7,604 nucleotides of DNA, from contig JACPVY010000492.1 of NCBI GenBank assembly GCA_016197345.1, forward strand, positions 1 to 7,604, given 5' to 3'. A model generated the notes under the pieces. It was given only the letters and a program-made list of their open reading frames with translations, was not told where the DNA came from and searched no databases. A program made the translations under genes and the position numbers. Shown piece after piece: positions 1 through 6,474 of the stretch (its first letter is position 1; the number at the start of each line of letters is the position of its first letter). This DNA comes from Burkholderiales bacterium (GTDB taxonomy: Bacteria > Pseudomonadota > Gammaproteobacteria > Burkholderiales > Burkholderiaceae_D).

Positions 1-271
1 TAACAGGTGCGTTACCAACAGCAGCGAGCACATCGCTTTGTTTTTGTTGCAGGTAGTTGATGTAATTTTGAACGGTGGTCGCATCGACGTTCAAAGTTTG
101 ACCAGCTGCTGGTTTGGTTGCTGGCAAGCCAGCGATTTCGCCAGTGTAGTTAGCGACTGGTTTGTCAGCCAATTGCACGATGTATGGACGACGCAGATCG
201 TCTGCTTGTGCAGTCGCAAATACGCCAGACATCAACATCATTGCTGCCCAAGAAGTGGCACGTAATTTCAT
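1..271 (-). CDS. Secreted S8 (subtilisin-like) serine protease, N-terminal part only
   Basis: Ninety codons are visible before the window edge cuts the gene; the catalytic domain lies outside. Residues 1-23 form a Sec signal peptide: Lys/Arg start, hydrophobic core AAMMLMSGVFA, and a likely cut after AQA before DD. From about residue 29 the motif PYIVQLADKPVANYTG matches the start of an inhibitor I9 propeptide, the intramolecular chaperone of secreted subtilases. It is followed by the Pro/Ala-rich GLPATKPAAGQ and a helix ending YLQQKQSDVLAA, as seen in proteobacterial S8 proteases. The expected product is an exported protease that removes its own propeptide. The start at 271 is supported by AAGGA at 279-283, seven bases upstream. 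It lies 130 bp downstream of the PEP-CTERM gene on the same strand, so co-transcription is possible; I found only weak promoter-like sequence (TATAAC near 350) in the gap. The family call rests on the propeptide alone, since the Asp/His/Ser catalytic motifs cannot be seen. Confidence 0.8.
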   Translation of the reverse strand, partial: MKLRATSWAAMMLMSGVFATAQADDLRRPYIVQLADKPVANYTGEIAGLPATKPAAGQTLNVDATTVQNYINYLQQKQSDVLAAVGNAPV

Positions 272-327
272 ATTCAAATCCTTGATCTATTCTATTGGAG
301 TAGGTTGTAGCCCGCCATGCCCCCAAG

Positions 328-339
328 CGCCGCGCGGCG
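328..339. repeat. GC-rich 12-bp perfect palindrome between two same-strand genes
   Basis: CGCCGCGCGGCG is self-complementary and sits between the PEP-CTERM stop and the S8 protease start. CCCC at 321-324 and GGGG at 343-346 could extend it into a longer, interrupted stem. No T-run follows on either strand, so it does not look like an intrinsic terminator. It could be an mRNA processing or stability structure, or a protein-binding site. Function unknown. Confidence 0.5.
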
Positions 340-401
340 ACAGGGGACATGTTATAAGGGGAAGTGCAGGCTGGCAGAATTGCTGCTTGCTTAGCCTAAG
401 C

Positions 402-1136
402 TTAAGCCTGATTGCGACGACGACGTGCCAAGGCGGCCAAACCAGCCAAGCCCAAGCCCATCATGGCGTATGTCGAAGGTTCAGGAACGGCAGCAACATT
501 GACATTATCCAAAGCGAATTGTGCTTGGTTGCCAGCTGGGTTGATGCAAGAGCCGTCAACGGTGTACAAGCAAGCGCTGATGTCGAGCTGCTTCAACACG
601 GTGTGGCTAAATGCATTGCCTACATTGAAATTAGAGAAGGTGAATTGGCCGTTAACTTGAGCCGAGAAATCTACGGTGGTTTGCACGGTCACGTTGTTCA
701 TGCCAGTGCCAGTCAACACCAGTTTGCCGACGGAAAAGTCGATCAAACCGCCGACTGGAGCGATGAAGCTATAGTCTAACGATTTCACAACGAAGCCGCC
801 GTTGTTGTTGCGATTGAAGCTCAAACCGCCATCATTCAAGCCAGCGTAGTAGGTGCTGCCGTTGCCGGTTGGGCAAGAAATGATGGAGCAAGAAAAGTCA
901 TTGCTGCCATTGATCGCTGCACCAGCCAAACCGCTGCCAGCTTTGTCAACTACGGTCATGTTGAAACCAGCTTCGGAAAAGCTGTCGCCGCCAGCAAATA
1001 AGTTTGGATCGAGGCTGTCGAAGCTAATCGTGCTCGCTTGTGCAGACGCTGCAGCTAGTGCCAAGAATGCACCAGACAACACTTTGGTAAATATTCCGGA
1101 TTTACCGCTTTGGATTTTCGAAAAACTACGCTTCAT
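402..1136 (-). CDS. PEP-CTERM sorting domain protein, exported, function unknown
   Basis: This 244-residue protein is built for export and exosortase sorting. Residues 1-34 are a long signal peptide: basic n-region with Lys/Arg at 2, 3, 7, 12 and 18, core VLSGAFLALAAA, probable cut after AQA. The C-terminus has all three parts of a PEP-CTERM signal: VPEP at 217-220, a hydrophobic segment YAMMGLGLAGLAALA (223-237) and an RRRR cluster (238-241). In known systems exosortase recognises this tail and delivers the protein to the envelope or exopolysaccharide matrix. The mature part is Gly/Asn/Ser-rich and beta-like, with four cysteines in two close pairs (83/88 and 189/197) that may form disulfides. 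QFALD at 206-210, just before the sorting signal, fits a QFxxD pattern I recall from a PEP-CTERM subgroup. No enzymatic motif is visible. The start is supported by AAGGGAG at 1141-1147, though the spacing is short at four bases. A promoter lies at 1300-1330. No exosortase gene is in the window. Confidence 0.93.
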   Translation of the reverse strand: MKRSFSKIQSGKSGIFTKVLSGAFLALAAASAQASTISFDSLDPNLFAGGDSFSEAGFNMTVVDKAGSGLAGAAINGSNDFSCSIISCPTGNGSTYYAGLNDGGLSFNRNNNGGFVVKSLDYSFIAPVGGLIDFSVGKLVLTGTGMNNVTVQTTVDFSAQVNGQFTFSNFNVGNAFSHTVLKQLDISACLYTVDGSCINPAGNQAQFALDNVNVAAVPEPSTYAMMGLGLAGLAALARRRRNQA

Positions 1137-1173
1137 ACATCTCCCTTGGGTCTTAGGTTTTCATTTGATGGCG

Positions 1174-1188
1174 ACCACATTTTTGTGG
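1174..1188 (-). other. Small hairpin in the PEP-CTERM gene leader
   Basis: ACCACA and TGTGGT form a six-base stem around a three-base loop, 27 bases upstream of the ribosome binding site in the predicted leader of about 155 nt. It is a local structure of unknown effect and could be chance. Confidence 0.3.
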
Positions 1189-1299
1189 TTCGTAATTGCT
1201 TAAATGCTGAACTGCAGATGCGATAAAACTTGACTCTCTGCCTTTGGCTGTGTGCGGATTTCACTGGTACAACGAGGACACAGCATTTGGGTCTGCAAC

Positions 1300-1330
1300 A
1301 TTATAGCAGGCAAAATTATTTATGTGTAAA
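1300..1330 (-). promoter_or_regulatory. Probable sigma-70 promoter of the PEP-CTERM gene
   Basis: Read on the minus strand, a perfect -10 box TATAAT (1300-1305) is preceded by TGC, giving an extended -10. A -35-like TTTACA (1325-1330, five of six consensus bases) lies 19 bp upstream. The spacing is slightly long, which an extended -10 can compensate. Transcription would begin near 1293 and give a leader of about 155 nt. I saw no sigma-54-type GG/GC element, which is used by some PEP-CTERM genes. Confidence 0.6.
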
Positions 1331-1372
1331 AAAGTGTAATTTAAATGATTAATTTTTGTGCTGCGCTGCACC

Positions 1373-1424
1373 AAAAAGCCTGCTTTTCATAGGTGTTGCA
1401 ATGCACGAAAAGTGGCTTTTTTTT
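1373..1424 (+). terminator. Orphan terminator-like hairpin with T-run
   Basis: AAAAAGCC plus CTTTTC (1373-1388) pair with GAAAAG plus GGCTTTTT (1407-1422) across a small internal mismatch. The loop GTGTTGCAATGCAC can itself pair at its ends. Eight T follow within 1417-1424, then a further T-rich stretch. This is the shape of a Rho-independent terminator reading to the right, yet no plus-strand gene lies between it and position 1137. It could end a short plus-strand RNA, or insulate the minus-strand promoter at 1300-1330. The reverse reading is weaker because only five T follow, and these belong to the stem. Confidence 0.6.
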
Positions 1425-2744
1425 CCTTCTTTTTTGCTGCTCTAGGTGCTTGATTTCGCTGGATTTTCCCTCTGCGAGTAAGTTTCGTGTAAGTTGCTCA
1501 ACCAATTATCATGTTGGAAAGTTTTCTGCTAGATGGTAGGGGTAAATATTGCTTGTTGGTTTTTATGGCCTGATTTTGTAAAAAAACGACAATGCAAAAT
1601 GTAAGTTTTATCTATGTGATGGAATGGTTTCATCTCAAAGCAAAGATAAAAGCCAAATTAAATATAATAGAAATTTCCATTGGGAAACATTGGGAAACAT
1701 TGGGAAACATTGGGAATTGAATGAAGCATCTAAAAATAAAAATCATGCGGAAATCAGTTGGATTAAAAAGTCTGTCATCGCTGTGCCTTGGACTGTGCTT
1801 GCACGCATTACGTGTTTGCGCTAGAGGGTGTTTCAGATAAAAACGGATAAAGCAAAAGCAGTCTTTATTATTGGCTCTCGCATCAAGCGCGCTGAAATGG
1901 CGGCTGTTGCATCTGGGCGGTGGGTTAGCAGAAAAGAGGCTAGGCAAACTGGTGCATCGAATGTGTGTGAAATGCTCGATTCGATTCACTTCAGTTCGCC
2001 GGGGACACTCCGTGTTGAGGTTTGCTATGGCTAAAAAAGATATGGCTCTTGTGATTAAAATTACTCCCCTCATGGAATTCAATGGTATGTCCCTGCACAC
2101 GTCGATGCCAGCTTCCCAAATTAAGCGTTCGGAACATAAAAATCGAACTGGGTCTGTCACTTTGGGCTTGATTGATCACAATCTTTAAGACTGTCATGTG
2201 AATGGGGAAATCTTGGGCTGCGGTGCTAGCCCATTGTTTGGTGTGCATCAGTGATGTCAAAGCATGGTGCAAGCGCGGCGTTGGAATTTTCTTAGCTGTA
2301 GGTGAGTGCGGGCTGGTATAGGAGGGGGCGGGATTTTGCTCAATTAGCGTCGCTGGAATTGCTCCTCGCAAACAGGTATGTCCAGAGAATTTAACTGGAA
2401 ATAGTGGGGGGGGAAGCAGCCAATGTGCGCTTGGAAAACTTCCGGTGGTGTTGTCAATTGAAGTGGAGGAGTGCGTTCCCGTTACTTCAGTGGCGTCAAT
2501 CTAGTGGTGCATGGTGGTGGATAAGTGTGGAAATACGATGGCGGTAACAGGATGGAAGCTGGCGTGTGGCGAGGCTAAGTGTTGAGTATAAGTTGTCAAA
2601 AGATTTTTACTTTGATTGAGCTTGTTATGGTGCGCTGCAATAGGAGAAAGCGCCCGGTAAGAAGTTATATTTTGAGAATTTTTGTTAATTGTTATTAGGA
2701 TAATCTATCTGATTCAATCACTTGAATTTGCTCAAAGTTGACGA
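1425..2744. other. Long gene-free region, no convincing coding sequence
   Basis: About 1.3 kb without a gene I can support. The open frames here overlap each other on both strands, start at TTG or lack ribosome binding sites, and give Arg/Cys/His-rich products without recognisable domains; their codon choice also lacks the TTG-leucine and GCA/GCT-alanine bias of the real genes. The least poor candidate is a 53-codon frame at 2027-2188 with GAGG six bases upstream. Other contents are a TATAAT at 1663-1668, the tandem repeat at 1678-1717, a 6-bp stem (TGGGCT/AGCCCA, 2214-2233) and a run of eight G at 2406-2413. No tRNA, rRNA, insertion-sequence ends or known riboswitch core was recognised. It may be decayed coding sequence or a regulatory/ncRNA region. 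Confidence 0.6.
1678..1717. repeat. Four-copy 10-bp tandem repeat
   Basis: The unit CATTGGGAAA occurs three times exactly and a fourth time as CATTGGGAAT, at 1678, 1688, 1698 and 1708. The 10-bp period is close to one helical turn, so all copies face the same side of the DNA. The array starts ten bases after a perfect TATAAT (1663-1668); no matching -35 box is visible at normal spacing. It could be an array of protein-binding sites or a slippage-prone microsatellite-like tract. Nothing downstream is clearly controlled by it. Confidence 0.9.
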
Positions 2745-2770
2745 AAATTGAGGTTTTTTAGCCTCAATTT
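2745..2770. repeat. 9-bp perfect inverted repeat upstream of the TonB receptor
   Basis: AAATTGAGG (2745-2753) and CCTCAATTT (2762-2770) form a perfect nine-base stem with an eight-base loop TTTTTTAG. Both flanks are moderately T-rich in the exit direction, so it may be a weak two-way terminator separating the receptor gene from the gap, or an operator. A TTGACG overlaps its left side, and a perfect -35 box TTGACA follows at 2804-2809, but no convincing -10 lies 16-18 bp beyond that box. Confidence 0.5.
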
Positions 2771-2901
2771 GTTGTGTTTGTGCCGACTTCGACTGTTGTA
2801 AGGTTGACAGGCGGCAAGCACAATGTTTTCATACGGGGTCAAAAGAACTTGTAGCAAAAGCTCTTTCATGTTCTGCGCACCAAGTGTATCGAGACAATAA
2901 T

Positions 2902-2929
2902 GTGGTTTCAAGATAATCGAAGAAACCAC
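2902..2929 (+). promoter_or_regulatory. Hairpin in the 5' leader of the TonB receptor gene
   Basis: GTGGTTTC (2902-2909) pairs perfectly with GAAACCAC (2922-2929) around a 12-base loop. The hairpin ends 19 bases before the GGAGGG ribosome binding site. It could influence translation or mRNA stability, or be a dyad operator at the DNA level. Nothing resembling a cobalamin, TPP or FMN riboswitch core was recognised in the leader. An 8-bp stem could also arise by chance. Confidence 0.35.
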
Positions 2930-2948
2930 GCGTAGCCGAAATTCACCC

Positions 2949-2954
2949 GGAGGG
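2949..2954 (+). promoter_or_regulatory. Ribosome binding site fixing the TonB receptor start
   Basis: GGAGGG lies nine bases before the ATG at 2964. The protein begins with three consecutive Met codons and has another at residue 7, so this strong site favours 2964, or possibly 2967. The ATG at 2982 has only a weak GGAA upstream, although it would give a neater signal peptide. Confidence 0.75.
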
Positions 2955-2963
2955 ACTCTCATA

Positions 2964-5846
2964 ATGATGATGGAAACTGTAATGGCACGCTCTTTGCGAA
3001 TGATGTTCGCGGGCGGTATGGTGGCTGGTTTGGGTATTGCTGCCCTGCCAGCTTTTGCGGACGAAGTACCTGTTCAACGCGTTGAAATCACTGGTTCGTC
3101 GATTAAACGTATCAGCAAAGAAGGTGCATTGCCTGTTCAAACGTTTAGCCAAGAAGAAATCAAAAAAAGCGGCGCTACTACCGTTGCTGATTTGATTCAA
3201 TCCTTGCCTTCCATGCAAGGCTTCACCACCTCCGCACAATCCGTTAACGGTGGCGGCGGCGGTACGACTACGGCATCGATCCACTCGATCGGTGAAGCAT
3301 ACACCTTGGTGTTGTTGAACGGTCGCCGTATGGTGTCGTTTGGTTCTGGCAGCGCCGTGAACTTGAACAGCATCCCATTGTCCGCAGTGGAACGTATTGA
3401 AGTGTTGACCGACGGTGCTTCGGCTCTGTACGGTTCCGACGCAATTGCAGGTGTGGTCAACTTCATCTTGAAGAAAGATCAAACCCAATGGTCGATCGAC
3501 GCTGACTATCAAGTGCCACAGAAAAAAGGCGGCACCAGCGGTAGCGTTGGTATCTCCAAAGGCTGGGGCGATGTTGAAAAAGACGGCTACAATGTCTTGT
3601 TGGCCTACTCCCATGACGAACAAAATCAGTTGAATGCAAAAGACCGTGAATTTGCAAACACTGGTGTGCGTCGTTTCTCTGAAGGCGGCAAAGACTACGC
3701 CTTGTATCAATTGGCAGTGAATACCTCGCCAGCATCGGCAACTTTGACGTTGACTGGTGGCCGTGGCGCGATCACTATGTCGCCAAACTTCTACAAAGAC
3801 GGTAAATGCGCAGCGAACACCTTTGCTGTGAAAGATCCAACCGCATTTGTGCCTAGCGCAACGTCGTGCTGGTTTGACTTCTCCGGTACTGTGCAGTTGA
3901 TCCCTGAAACCCGTCGCGACAGCTTCTTTGGTTCTTTCACCAAAAAACTGACGAACGATTTGACTTTCTTCTCCGAAGCAGTGTGGAGCAAAGTTGACGT
4001 GACCGCACGTTTTGCACCTCCAGCACAAGGTTTGTCCTTGCCGCTGACCGATCCACTGTATGCAACCTACATCACCCCATACTTGGGTACCTTAGGTTTG
4101 ACCCCAGCTGACATTAGCAAAGCAAAAATGAACTTGCGTATTGTTGATGCTGGTGGCCGTCAAAACAAATACGGTGCTGATACCCGTCATCTGGCTTTAG
4201 GTGTGCGTGGCTCTATCGGTAAATGGGATTTCGAAACTTCGTACACCCATTCCGCAATGCAAGGTACCAACGACTACGATGGTGGTTACCTCGGCAATGA
4301 CGCTTACAAAGCAATCCGCGCTTCCGGTAAATTTGATCCGTTTGCAGCAGCGGGTGGTAACGTAGCATTGCTGGCTCCAGCAGTGTTGCATACCGGCGAT
4401 TCCTCGACCGACACCAAGTTGCAAGTATTTGCAGCGCGTGCATCGACCGAATTGTTCAAATTAGGTGGTGGTAATGCTGGTTTGGGTCTGGGCTACGACC
4501 ACTCCAAACAAGGTTATTTCTACAATCCTAGCGCAATCACCCAAGGTCCAAACGTGATGCAGCCTAACTTCACCAACACCGCTCTGGGTTCTGCTCCAGG
4601 CGCGTTGCCAGTGGACGTTAGCCGCAAAAACCAAGGTCTGTTTGCTGAATTGGAATTGCCTTTCACCAAAGAATTCAGTGTGACTGGTGCAGCACGTTAC
4701 GATAGCTACTCCAAAGTTGACAGCAGTGTGAACTTTGACTTGGATGGCAATCCAATCGGCGCGAAAACCTTGGGTAACTCGTACAGCAAAGGTACTTACA
4801 AAATTGCTGCACGTTGGAAACCAATCGATACCTTGTTGATTCGCGGTTCCTACGGTACTGGCTTCCGTGCTCCAACGTTGAATGATATCGCTGCACCAAT
4901 CAGCAACGCTGGCGTGACCTCTGGTAAATATGCTTGCCCATTCGCGAATTTGCCAAGCGACCCAAGAAGCGCAGGTTGCATGGGCGTAACGCAGTATGAT
5001 TTGATTTCTGGTGGTAACCCATTGTCGGGTTCGGCTGGTTTGAAGCCTGAAACTTCGAAACAATTCACCGTTGGTGTTGTGTTTGAAGCGGCAAAAGATC
5101 TGTCGTTCGGCTTTGATCTGTGGGATGTCCGCATGAAAGATCAGATCATCAACCAACCTGAGCAGAATTTGTATGATCCTAAATTCTTTGCTCAAAACAT
5201 CGGTTTGTTCAGCATGGTCTTCGATTCGACCCAAGGCTTGAACAAATTGGTTGGCTTGGTTGCGCCATTCAACGCGGCAACTTCGCACTATCAAGGTGTT
5301 GACTGGAATCACAACTGGCGTACTGCTACCCCACTGGGCAAATTGGACTTGCAATGGACTGGTACTTGGACTCATCGTTCCGAGCAAACCGTTCCTGGTG
5401 ATGGTGGCGATACCTTGATTCAAAGCGTTGGTCGTTTCGATGAAAACAACTACGTTGCGTTGCGTTTGCAATCGCGTGTAGCTGCAACCTTGAAAACCTC
5501 TGATCGCTTCACCCATGTGTTGGCTTGGAACTACAAATCTGGTTACCAAGATCAAACCTCTGCACAAGGTGCATCGGTTTATCCTGTGACCAATGGTGTG
5601 ATCGGTGCTAATGCATTGACCGACTTCAGCCGTCAAGTCAAGGCTTACAACACCTTCGATTGGCAAACCAAGTGGACGGTTAAAGACAACCTGACCTTGA
5701 CTGGCGGTATCCTCAATATTTTTGATGAAAACCCACCATTGTCAGTGCGCGCTTCCGGTGGCGGTAACCAAGCTGGTTACGATGGTCGCTACTCCAGCCC
5801 ATTGGGCCGTACTTTCTACCCGCGTATGAGCACCTCGTTCAAATAA
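2964..5846 (+). CDS. TonB-dependent outer-membrane receptor
   Basis: This is a 960-residue outer-membrane importer that would be opened by the TonB-ExbB-ExbD complex. Residues 1-32 are a signal peptide (core MMFAGGMVAGLGIAALPA, probable cut after AFA before DEV). VQRVEITGSSIKR follows, in the usual place of the TonB box. The plug covers roughly residues 55-170 and has hallmark motifs: LLNGRRM (N119), the IPLSAVERIEVL stretch and DGASALYGSDAIAGVVNF (D150 to about N166). The rest forms the beta-barrel, with many aromatic strands and RGSYGTGFRAPTLND, typical of mid-barrel in this family. It closes with GILNIFDENPP (N918) and the last strand TFYPRMSTSFK, with Phe second from the end. Cysteine pairs 282/302 and 658/672 probably form disulfides in extracellular loops. 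The substrate cannot be read from sequence; large receptors of this style in proteolytic and polymer-degrading bacteria are often assigned to peptides or saccharides. It is monocistronic, with a terminator 37 bases after the stop. Confidence 0.95.
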   Translation: MMMETVMARSLRMMFAGGMVAGLGIAALPAFADEVPVQRVEITGSSIKRISKEGALPVQTFSQEEIKKSGATTVADLIQSLPSMQGFTTSAQSVNGGGGGTTTASIHSIGEAYTLVLLNGRRMVSFGSGSAVNLNSIPLSAVERIEVLTDGASALYGSDAIAGVVNFILKKDQTQWSIDADYQVPQKKGGTSGSVGISKGWGDVEKDGYNVLLAYSHDEQNQLNAKDREFANTGVRRFSEGGKDYALYQLAVNTSPASATLTLTGGRGAITMSPNFYKDGKCAANTFAVKDPTAFVPSATSCWFDFSGTVQLIPETRRDSFFGSFTKKLTNDLTFFSEAVWSKVDVTARFAPPAQGLSLPLTDPLYATYITPYLGTLGLTPADISKAKMNLRIVDAGGRQNKYGADTRHLALGVRGSIGKWDFETSYTHSAMQGTNDYDGGYLGNDAYKAIRASGKFDPFAAAGGNVALLAPAVLHTGDSSTDTKLQVFAARASTELFKLGGGNAGLGLGYDHSKQGYFYNPSAITQGPNVMQPNFTNTALGSAPGALPVDVSRKNQGLFAELELPFTKEFSVTGAARYDSYSKVDSSVNFDLDGNPIGAKTLGNSYSKGTYKIAARWKPIDTLLIRGSYGTGFRAPTLNDIAAPISNAGVTSGKYACPFANLPSDPRSAGCMGVTQYDLISGGNPLSGSAGLKPETSKQFTVGVVFEAAKDLSFGFDLWDVRMKDQIINQPEQNLYDPKFFAQNIGLFSMVFDSTQGLNKLVGLVAPFNAATSHYQGVDWNHNWRTATPLGKLDLQWTGTWTHRSEQTVPGDGGDTLIQSVGRFDENNYVALRLQSRVAATLKTSDRFTHVLAWNYKSGYQDQTSAQGASVYPVTNGVIGANALTDFSRQVKAYNTFDWQTKWTVKDNLTLTGGILNIFDENPPLSVRASGGGNQAGYDGRYSSPLGRTFYPRMSTSFK

Positions 5847-5883
5847 TCGAACGATCTGACACGATAGAAGTCGGTAAGTAAAG

Positions 5884-5916
5884 AAAAACCCAGGTTGCAA
5901 AACCTGGGTTTTTTTT
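5884..5916 (+). terminator. Rho-independent terminator of the TonB receptor gene
   Basis: AACCCAGGTT (5887-5896) pairs perfectly with AACCTGGGTT (5901-5910) around a GCAA tetraloop. The A's before the stem can extend it. Eight T (5909-5916) follow. It begins 37 bases after the receptor stop codon. Confidence 0.95.
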
Positions 5917-6345
5917 CGAGTGCACCCGGCGTGAGCGCACGCTTAGCTGTAGATGCAAGCAGGTCAAAGAGAATGCTGTGAAGTACAGCCAGCAGAGGGT
6001 GATTGTGCCTAGGATGGCGCCTAGATCGAAATCAGGCTACCTCGGTTGCGCCATAAATGCGTGTAGGCTTACCTAAAGGGATTTAGCTTGATACTGCAAA
6101 GGAAGTCTTTGTATAGCGAAAAGGGCGGGGGCGAAGTAGGGAGTTTGTAGGGCTATAAATGGCCGGTGTATAAACAATATTCCAGTCGCTTGCTGTGCGA
6201 GCCTTGGCAAGCGCCGACCTAGGGCAACTTTTCGAACAACTCGTTATCCGCTAGCAAGTCCGTAAAGTAGTGGGGCTATGCCGATGTGTGATTTTCCTAA
6301 GGCTTAGTCCTCAGTTCACTTAAATAACCTTAGGCTATGAGTGCG
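5917..6345. other. Gene-free segment between converging transcription units
   Basis: This 429-bp stretch holds no open frame worth calling. Several short inverted repeats are present: CTAGG/CCTAG (6009-6024), ATGGCGC/GCGCCAT (6014-6054, overlapping the first), CGCTTGC/GCAAGCG (6187-6213) and CCTAAGG/CCTTAGG (6296-6334). About one 7-bp repeat of this kind is expected by chance in a segment this long, so only their clustering is mildly notable. No tRNA or mobile-element end was recognised. Confidence 0.55.
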
Positions 6346-6382
6346 AAAAAAAACGCCACACTGGCAAATGTCAGCATGGCGT
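6346..6382 (-). terminator. Rho-independent terminator of tal
   Basis: Read on the minus strand, ACGCCA (6377-6382) pairs with TGGCGT (6353-6358), with inner CTG/CAG pairing across a TG/TG mismatch, and then eight T follow (6346-6353). It lies about 92 bases past the tal stop. Two small hairpins (6431-6443 and 6449-6464) sit between the stop and this site but lack T-runs. Confidence 0.85.
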
Positions 6383-6474
6383 CTTCAATGAATATTCTCT
6401 TAAATGCCTTGTTCTTGGCAATATCGAACCCCTTGTCTCAAGGTCCTAGGGCTCGTACTAGCCCGGCATCTTTG

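Noticed and set aside
162..779. Plus-strand frame across the protease and PEP-CTERM genes
   Set aside because: It lies antisense to two well-supported minus-strand genes with signal peptides and recognisable motifs, and spans the intergenic gap.
1624..1824. Plus-strand frame translating the tandem repeat
   Set aside because: The only ribosome-binding-like sequence is a GGA too close to the start. The repeat is 10 bp, not a multiple of three, so it encodes no regular peptide repeat, and no other coding signal is seen.
1630..2160. Minus-strand open frame of 176 codons in the gap
   Set aside because: The product is rich in Arg, Cys, His and Phe, lacks any recognisable domain, has codon choice unlike the real genes, and its end runs through the tandem repeat. 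It overlaps open frames on the other strand that are equally poor.
2804..2833. Perfect -35 box TTGACA as the TonB receptor promoter
   Set aside because: No acceptable -10 hexamer lies 16-18 bp downstream; the best (TTCATA) matches poorly. It is kept only as a remark.
2943..4028. Long minus-strand frame opposite the TonB receptor
   Set aside because: It is the antisense shadow of a clear receptor gene; the translation is Cys/His/Arg-rich with no domain. The same applies to the frame at 4461-5666.
6414..6436. T-loop-like GGTTCGATA on the minus strand suggesting a tRNA
   Set aside because: No acceptor stem, D-arm or anticodon arm can be built around it.
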